A DNA stretch of 18,045 nt from CAZWRK01 sp964635875 (GTDB taxonomy: Bacteria; Pseudomonadota; Gammaproteobacteria; Burkholderiales; Aquaspirillaceae): assembly GCA_964635875.1 (NCBI GenBank), contig CAZWRK010000086.1:1-18045 (forward strand), written 5' to 3'. The notes under the pieces were generated by a model. That model saw nothing but the letters and a program-made list of their open reading frames with translations. It had not been told where the DNA came from and did not search any database. Below, one piece after another: positions 14,451-18,045 of this stretch. Positions within the stretch are counted from its first letter, which is position 1. Each line of letters begins with the position of its first letter. The position numbers were made by a program, and so were the translations under genes.

Positions 14451-15554
14451 ATGTCCCTCTCTCCTATGCAGGACATTATTGCCGACATTCGTGCGGGCAA
14501 AATGGTGATTTTGGTCGATGACGAAGATCGCGAAAACGAAGGTGATTTGATTTTGGCGGGCGATTTTGTCAGCGCCGAAATGATTAATTTCATGGCCAAA
14601 TACGCACGCGGCCTGATTTGCCTGACCCTGACGGAAGACCGTTGCCAGCAGCTGAATTTGCCGCTGATGGTGAGCCAAAACGGTTCGTCGCATGGCACCA
14701 ACTTCACCTTGTCGATCGAAGCGGCAGAAGGCGTCTCGACCGGCATTTCTGCGGCCGATCGCGCGCGCACGGTGCAAGCGGCGGTCGCTAAACACGCCAA
14801 ACCGAGCGATATCGTTCAGCCCGGCCATATCTTCCCGCTGAAAGCGCAAAACGGCGGCGTGTTGGTGCGCGCGGGTCATACCGAAGCCGGTTGCGATTTG
14901 GCGGCGTTGGCGGGGTTGACGCCAGCGGCGGTGATCTGCGAGATCATGAACGACGATGGCACGATGGCGCGCTTGCCGGAGTTGCTGGAATTTGCCCGCG
15001 AGCACGATCTGAAAGTCGGCACGATTGCCGATTTGATCGCCTACCGCAGCCAAACTGAAAGCTTGGTCGAGCCGGTGGCGCAGCGGCCAGTGGACACCGC
15101 GTTTGGTACCTTTACGCTGCATGCTTTCCGTGACGCATCGTCCAATGCGACCCATTTAGCCGTAGTGAAGGGCGATATTCAGGCGCAAACCGAAACGCTG
15201 GTGCGGGTGCATGAGCCGTTGTCGGTCATGGACTGGATGGATGTGTCCAGCAGTGGTCATTCGTGGAGTGTGCCGCAGGTGTTGCGTCAGTTTGCGCAGT
15301 CCGAGCAAGGCGTGATGATTTTGTTGCATCGCGAAGAAAATGGCTCCGACCTTTTGGCGCGGGCATTTCCGAGTGTTGCAGCTGCACCGGCGCGGCGCTG
15401 GGATCCAAAAATTTACGGCATTGGTGCGCAGATGTTGAAGGCTCTAGGGGTCGGCAAAATGCGCTTAATGTCGAAGTCGATGAAGCTGCCGAGTATGACG
15501 GGCTTCAATCTTGAAGTGACGGGTTATTTGCTGCCAGATGGTAGCGAAGGCTAG
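14451..15554 (+). CDS. ribBA: DHBP synthase with a degenerate GTP cyclohydrolase II domain (RibBA-like)
   Basis: 367-aa protein. Residues 1-205 are a complete 3,4-dihydroxy-2-butanone-4-phosphate synthase, which makes the four-carbon unit of riboflavin from ribulose 5-phosphate: DDEDRENEGD (23-32), SSHGTNFT, DIVQPGHIFPL and RAGHTEAGCDL. Residues 210-367 align by eye with GTP cyclohydrolase II (FGTFTLHAFRD, LVRVHEPL, YGIGAQMLKALGV). However, the three zinc cysteines of the CLTGD and CDCG regions are missing, and the REEGRGIGL motif reads REENGSDLL, so this half is probably not a cyclohydrolase. This is like the RibBX-type proteins known in some proteobacteria. The ATG at 14451 has GGAGG ten bases upstream; a TTG at 14445 is too close to it. 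Confidence 0.93.
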   Translation: MSLSPMQDIIADIRAGKMVILVDDEDRENEGDLILAGDFVSAEMINFMAKYARGLICLTLTEDRCQQLNLPLMVSQNGSSHGTNFTLSIEAAEGVSTGISAADRARTVQAAVAKHAKPSDIVQPGHIFPLKAQNGGVLVRAGHTEAGCDLAALAGLTPAAVICEIMNDDGTMARLPELLEFAREHDLKVGTIADLIAYRSQTESLVEPVAQRPVDTAFGTFTLHAFRDASSNATHLAVVKGDIQAQTETLVRVHEPLSVMDWMDVSSSGHSWSVPQVLRQFAQSEQGVMILLHREENGSDLLARAFPSVAAAPARRWDPKIYGIGAQMLKALGVGKMRLMSKSMKLPSMTGFNLEVTGYLLPDGSEG

Positions 15555-15604
15555 AATACGTCTTTTTTCACCGCCTGCTGCGCCAAAGTGCGCTCGGAGG
15601 AAGT

Positions 15605-16078
15605 ATGCATCCCGACATCGTAACCGTTGAATCTAATCTAAAGGGCGAAGATCTACGAATTGGCGTGGTCGTCGCTCGCTTCAATCAATCCGTGTGCGAA
15701 GGCTTGCGTGAGGCATGTCTCGACGAGCTGGTGAAGCTCGGGGTTGCGCCTGAAGATATCGTGTTGGTGAGTGTTCCGGGGGCGCTAGAAATTCCCTTGG
15801 CGCTGCAGACGCTGGCCCAAAGCGAAGACGAAGGCTTTGATGCCTTGGTGGCATTGGGCGCGGTGATTCGTGGTGAAACTTACCATTTTGAGCTGGTGTC
15901 GAATGAGTCGGGTGCGGGCATTACGCGCGTCGGTCTAGATTTTGATATTCCGATTGCCAACGGTGTTCTGACCACCGAGACCGATGAGCAGGCCGAAGTG
16001 CGTGTCGAAGAAAAGGCGCGCGAGTGCGCACGTTGCGCGGTGGAAATGGCCAATTTGCAAAAGAGCTTTTACGACTAA
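15605..16078 (+). CDS. ribH: 6,7-dimethyl-8-ribityllumazine synthase
   Basis: 157-aa enzyme that joins the product of RibB with the ribitylaminouracil to give lumazine, the substrate of RibE. Seen: VVVARFN (21-27), PGALEIP (58-64), ALGAVIRGETYHFE with His94 of the active site, and IANGVLTTETDEQA (117-130). The C-terminal helix is normal in length. A strong ribosome binding site GGAGGAAGT precedes the ATG. There are 50 bases after ribBA without an evident hairpin, and the stop overlaps the nusB start by one base. Confidence 0.96.
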   Translation: MHPDIVTVESNLKGEDLRIGVVVARFNQSVCEGLREACLDELVKLGVAPEDIVLVSVPGALEIPLALQTLAQSEDEGFDALVALGAVIRGETYHFELVSNESGAGITRVGLDFDIPIANGVLTTETDEQAEVRVEEKARECARCAVEMANLQKSFYD

Positions 16079-16533
16079 TGAAAACAGCAAGACGACGCGC
16101 CCGCGAATTCGCGGTGCAAGGCATTTATGAGTGGCAGCTGAATAATGGGCTGTCTGCGGCTTCGATCGAAAAACATCTGCGCGAAAATGAATGGTTCGCA
16201 AAAGCAGATGAGGCCTTGTTTCGCACACTGTTATACGGTGTGCTGAATGAGTTCACTATGTTGGATGAGCGCCTTGCTGCGTACTACGAACGTCCGGCGG
16301 AAGAAGTGAGTCCGGTTGAACGTTCGGTATTGCGGATGGCGGCTTTAGAGCTGATCAATTTGGTGGAAACACCGTATCCCGTCATCATTAACGAAGCGAT
16401 CGAAATCACCAAAACTTTTGGTGGCACCGATGGTCATAAATTCGTGAATGGGGTGTTGGATAAGCTGGCCGAGCAAGTGCGTGGCGATGAAGTCGCTGCT
16501 GCCCGCTCTTCTCGCCGTACCCGTAGCAACTAA
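16078..16533 (+). CDS. nusB: transcription antitermination protein NusB
   Basis: 151-aa all-helical RNA-binding protein that with NusE binds boxA and promotes antitermination of rRNA operons. Seen: N-terminal RRRAREFAVQGIYEWQL, the middle segment VERSVLRMAALEL, and the family signature INEAIEITKTFGGTDGHKFV and NGVLDKL. The C-terminal tail is basic and Ser/Arg-rich. The start is the ATG in TAATG, sharing the A with the ribH stop; a longer frame from 16024 lies inside ribH. The ribH-nusB pairing is common in proteobacteria. Confidence 0.95.
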   Translation: MKTARRRAREFAVQGIYEWQLNNGLSAASIEKHLRENEWFAKADEALFRTLLYGVLNEFTMLDERLAAYYERPAEEVSPVERSVLRMAALELINLVETPYPVIINEAIEITKTFGGTDGHKFVNGVLDKLAEQVRGDEVAAARSSRRTRSN

Positions 16534-16549
16534 TTCACGGCCTGTGCCG

Positions 16550-17512
16550 ATGAACGAGTTTGAACTTATTCGCCGCTATTTCTCTCGTCCAGCACCGTCT
16601 GCGGTGCTGGGGGTTGGGGATGATGCGGCGATTCTGCGTCCGCGTGCCGGATATGACCTGCATATTTCCACCGATATGCTGGTTTCTGGGCGCCACTTTT
16701 TCCCTGATACCGATCCTTATCGACTCGGCCATAAAACGTTGGCGGTGAATTTGTCCGACATGGCCGCGATGGGTGCGCAGCCGCGTTGGGTGACGCTTTC
16801 TGCGGCGCTGCCGTCGATTGAACCCACATGGGTTGCCGCCTTTGCCGAAGGCTTGTTTGCCTTGGCCGATCAATTTTCCGTTGATGTCATTGGTGGCGAT
16901 ACCACCCGCGGGCCGCTGACTTTTTCGGTCACGATTGGCGGCGAAACGCCCGCTGGAACCGCTTTGCGTCGTGATTACGCGCAAATCGGCGATGATATTT
17001 GGGTGAGCGGGCCGTTGGGGTTGGCTGCAGCGGGCTTGGCATTTCTCCAAGGCCGTCTGCCACAGCTTCCTCCCGACCTGCAGGCACAGTGTGTGCTTGC
17101 GCTTGAACAGCCGATGCCGCGTGTGGCCTTTGGTCAGGCGCTGCTGGCGCGGGGATTGGCGCATGCTGCGCTGGACATCTCGGATGGCCTGCTAGGCGAT
17201 TTACAGCATATTTTGCAGCGATCTGATTGCGGTGCCGAACTGATGCTGGCCGCGATTCCGAGCTTGCCGTGGTTGACCGCACAGGGCGCATTGACGCGGG
17301 ATTATATTGTCGCCGGTGGTGATGATTACGAGCTGTGCTTTACCGCTCCGGTGTCTGCACGTGCAGCGATTACCGCTTTGGGGGAGGAGCTTGGCCTGTC
17401 ACCGGCGCGCATTGGACGCATCGTGTCTGGTCATTCCTGCCGGTTGATTGACGAAAGCAATAAGGTGATCGACTGTGGAAAAAGCGGGTTTGACCACTTC
17501 AACACGCCCTAG
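16550..17512 (+). CDS. thiL: thiamine-monophosphate kinase
   Basis: 320-aa kinase that phosphorylates thiamine monophosphate to thiamine diphosphate. It belongs to the PurM/AIR synthase-like ATP-binding fold. Seen: GVGDDAAILRP (21-31), STDMLVSGRHFF (40-51), HKTLAVNLSDMAAMGAQPRW (61-80), GGDTTRGPL (115-123), the second-half motif DISDGLLGDLQHI (209-221) and AGGDDYELCF (255-264). The start chosen follows the nusB stop by 16 bases and begins at the family N-terminus MNEFELI; the ribosome binding site is weak. The frame is open upstream into nusB, but that part does not resemble ThiL. Confidence 0.95.
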   Translation: MNEFELIRRYFSRPAPSAVLGVGDDAAILRPRAGYDLHISTDMLVSGRHFFPDTDPYRLGHKTLAVNLSDMAAMGAQPRWVTLSAALPSIEPTWVAAFAEGLFALADQFSVDVIGGDTTRGPLTFSVTIGGETPAGTALRRDYAQIGDDIWVSGPLGLAAAGLAFLQGRLPQLPPDLQAQCVLALEQPMPRVAFGQALLARGLAHAALDISDGLLGDLQHILQRSDCGAELMLAAIPSLPWLTAQGALTRDYIVAGGDDYELCFTAPVSARAAITALGEELGLSPARIGRIVSGHSCRLIDESNKVIDCGKSGFDHFNTP

Positions 17513-17990
17513 CTGGGCATTTCTTTTTCAGCATCCTGCGCATTTTTTCGCCTTTGGTTTTGGCTCGGGCCTGTCGCCGCGCGCGCCCGGCACGGCGGGT
17601 ACTTTGGTGGCTTTGCCGCTGTATGCATGTTGTTTGGCGCTTGGCATTTCCCCGCTTGGCATGGCGTGGTTATGTATTCCTTTGTTTGTGATTGGCTGCT
17701 GGTTTTGTGATGTAGCGGGTCATAGTTTGGGGATTCATGACTATGGCGGCATCGTGTGGGATGAAATCGTTGCGATGTTGCTGATTTTGTCGTTCACGCC
17801 AGAAACCTCAGCCGATTGGCTGTTTGCCTTTTCGCTATTTCGGTTTTTTGATGCGGTAAAACCGTGGCCGATTGCGTGGTTTGACAGCATGATCGGCGGC
17901 GGAATCGGGGTGATGCTCGACGATATTATTGCGGCAGTTTTTGTGCTCGCCATCCAATGGGGCTGCCGACAACAAGGCTGGGTGTTTTAA
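17475..17990 (+). CDS. pgpA: phosphatidylglycerophosphatase A
   Basis: 171-aa inner-membrane phosphatase that dephosphorylates phosphatidylglycerol phosphate to phosphatidylglycerol. Seen: FGFGSGLSPRAPGTAGTL (27-44), DYGGIVWDEIVAML (89-102), SLFRFFDAVKPWPI and a C-terminal GGGIGVMLDDIIAA; several hydrophobic helices. The start is the GTG at 17475, with AAGG nine bases upstream, 38 bases inside thiL, and it yields the family-like N-terminus RPSWAFLFQHPAHF. The overlap implies coupled translation. It is the last gene of the operon. Confidence 0.93.
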   Translation: MEKAGLTTSTRPSWAFLFQHPAHFFAFGFGSGLSPRAPGTAGTLVALPLYACCLALGISPLGMAWLCIPLFVIGCWFCDVAGHSLGIHDYGGIVWDEIVAMLLILSFTPETSADWLFAFSLFRFFDAVKPWPIAWFDSMIGGGIGVMLDDIIAAVFVLAIQWGCRQQGWVF

Positions 17991-18006
17991 ACGCGAGCGC
18001 CAACAG

Positions 18007-18037
18007 AAAAAAAGCCGGTCTGATGACCGGCTTTTTT
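18007..18037 (+). terminator. intrinsic terminator of the rib-nusB-thiL-pgpA operon
   Basis: GCCGGTC (18014-18020) and GACCGGC (18025-18031) form a 7-bp stem with loop TGAT, followed by six T and preceded by seven A, extending the stem by A-T pairs. It lies 17 bases after the pgpA stop. The symmetry allows it to stop leftward transcription too. Confidence 0.92.
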
Positions 18038-18045
18038 GTGGGCGA

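Noticed and set aside
14412..15155. Long open frame on the minus strand (247 codons) opposite ribBA
   Set aside because: It lies wholly antisense to well-supported ribE and ribBA coding, has low-complexity His/Arg/Gln-rich content typical of a shadow frame, and lacks a ribosome binding site.

Overview
The window looks like chromosomal DNA from a Gram-negative betaproteobacterium, most plausibly of the order Neisseriales. This rests on gene content and protein flavour (RlhA, RF3, a ribE-ribBA-ribH-nusB-thiL-pgpA cluster, a Gram-negative bufferin operon), not on a marker gene. There are no rRNA or tRNA genes, no insertion sequences, no integrases and no CRISPR. It is densely coded; the longest stretch without a gene (about 240 bases, 6619-6855) is a divergent promoter region.

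Left part (1-6618, all genes on the minus strand). Read in the direction of transcription, a PAS-PAS-GGDEF-EAL cyclic-di-GMP protein (6618 to 4426) is followed by a compact four-gene operon: an exported Cys-containing precursor peptide (BufA, DUF2282), a DUF692/MNIO multinuclear iron oxidase (BufB), its DUF2063 partner (BufC) and a DoxX-type membrane protein. This matches the bufferin (buf) or gig copper/gold-responsive RiPP operons known from Caulobacter and Cupriavidus. It is the most interesting system here. Its leader carries two tandem hairpins and a weak ECF-sigma-like promoter. Past its end, 136 nt downstream, lies a methyl-accepting chemotaxis protein. A plus-strand terminator at the far left marks the end of a gene lying mostly outside the window.

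Middle part (6797-13702). rlhA (23S rRNA C2501 hydroxylation) is followed on the plus strand by a GMC-family flavin alcohol oxidoreductase whose active site has two unusual substitutions. The GMC gene meets a TetR regulator tail to tail, with a hairpin over the two stop codons. A small MscS-type channel and prfC (release factor 3) form a translationally coupled minus-strand pair (prfC first, ATGA overlap), ended by a good intrinsic terminator just upstream of the TetR gene.

Right part (13813-18037, plus strand). A housekeeping operon runs ribE, ribBA, ribH, nusB, thiL, pgpA with short gaps or overlaps and ends at a strong intrinsic terminator. It couples the last steps of riboflavin synthesis with transcription antitermination, thiamine diphosphate synthesis and phosphatidylglycerol synthesis. 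The GTP cyclohydrolase II half of RibBA has lost its zinc ligands, so the first step of riboflavin synthesis must be supplied by another gene.
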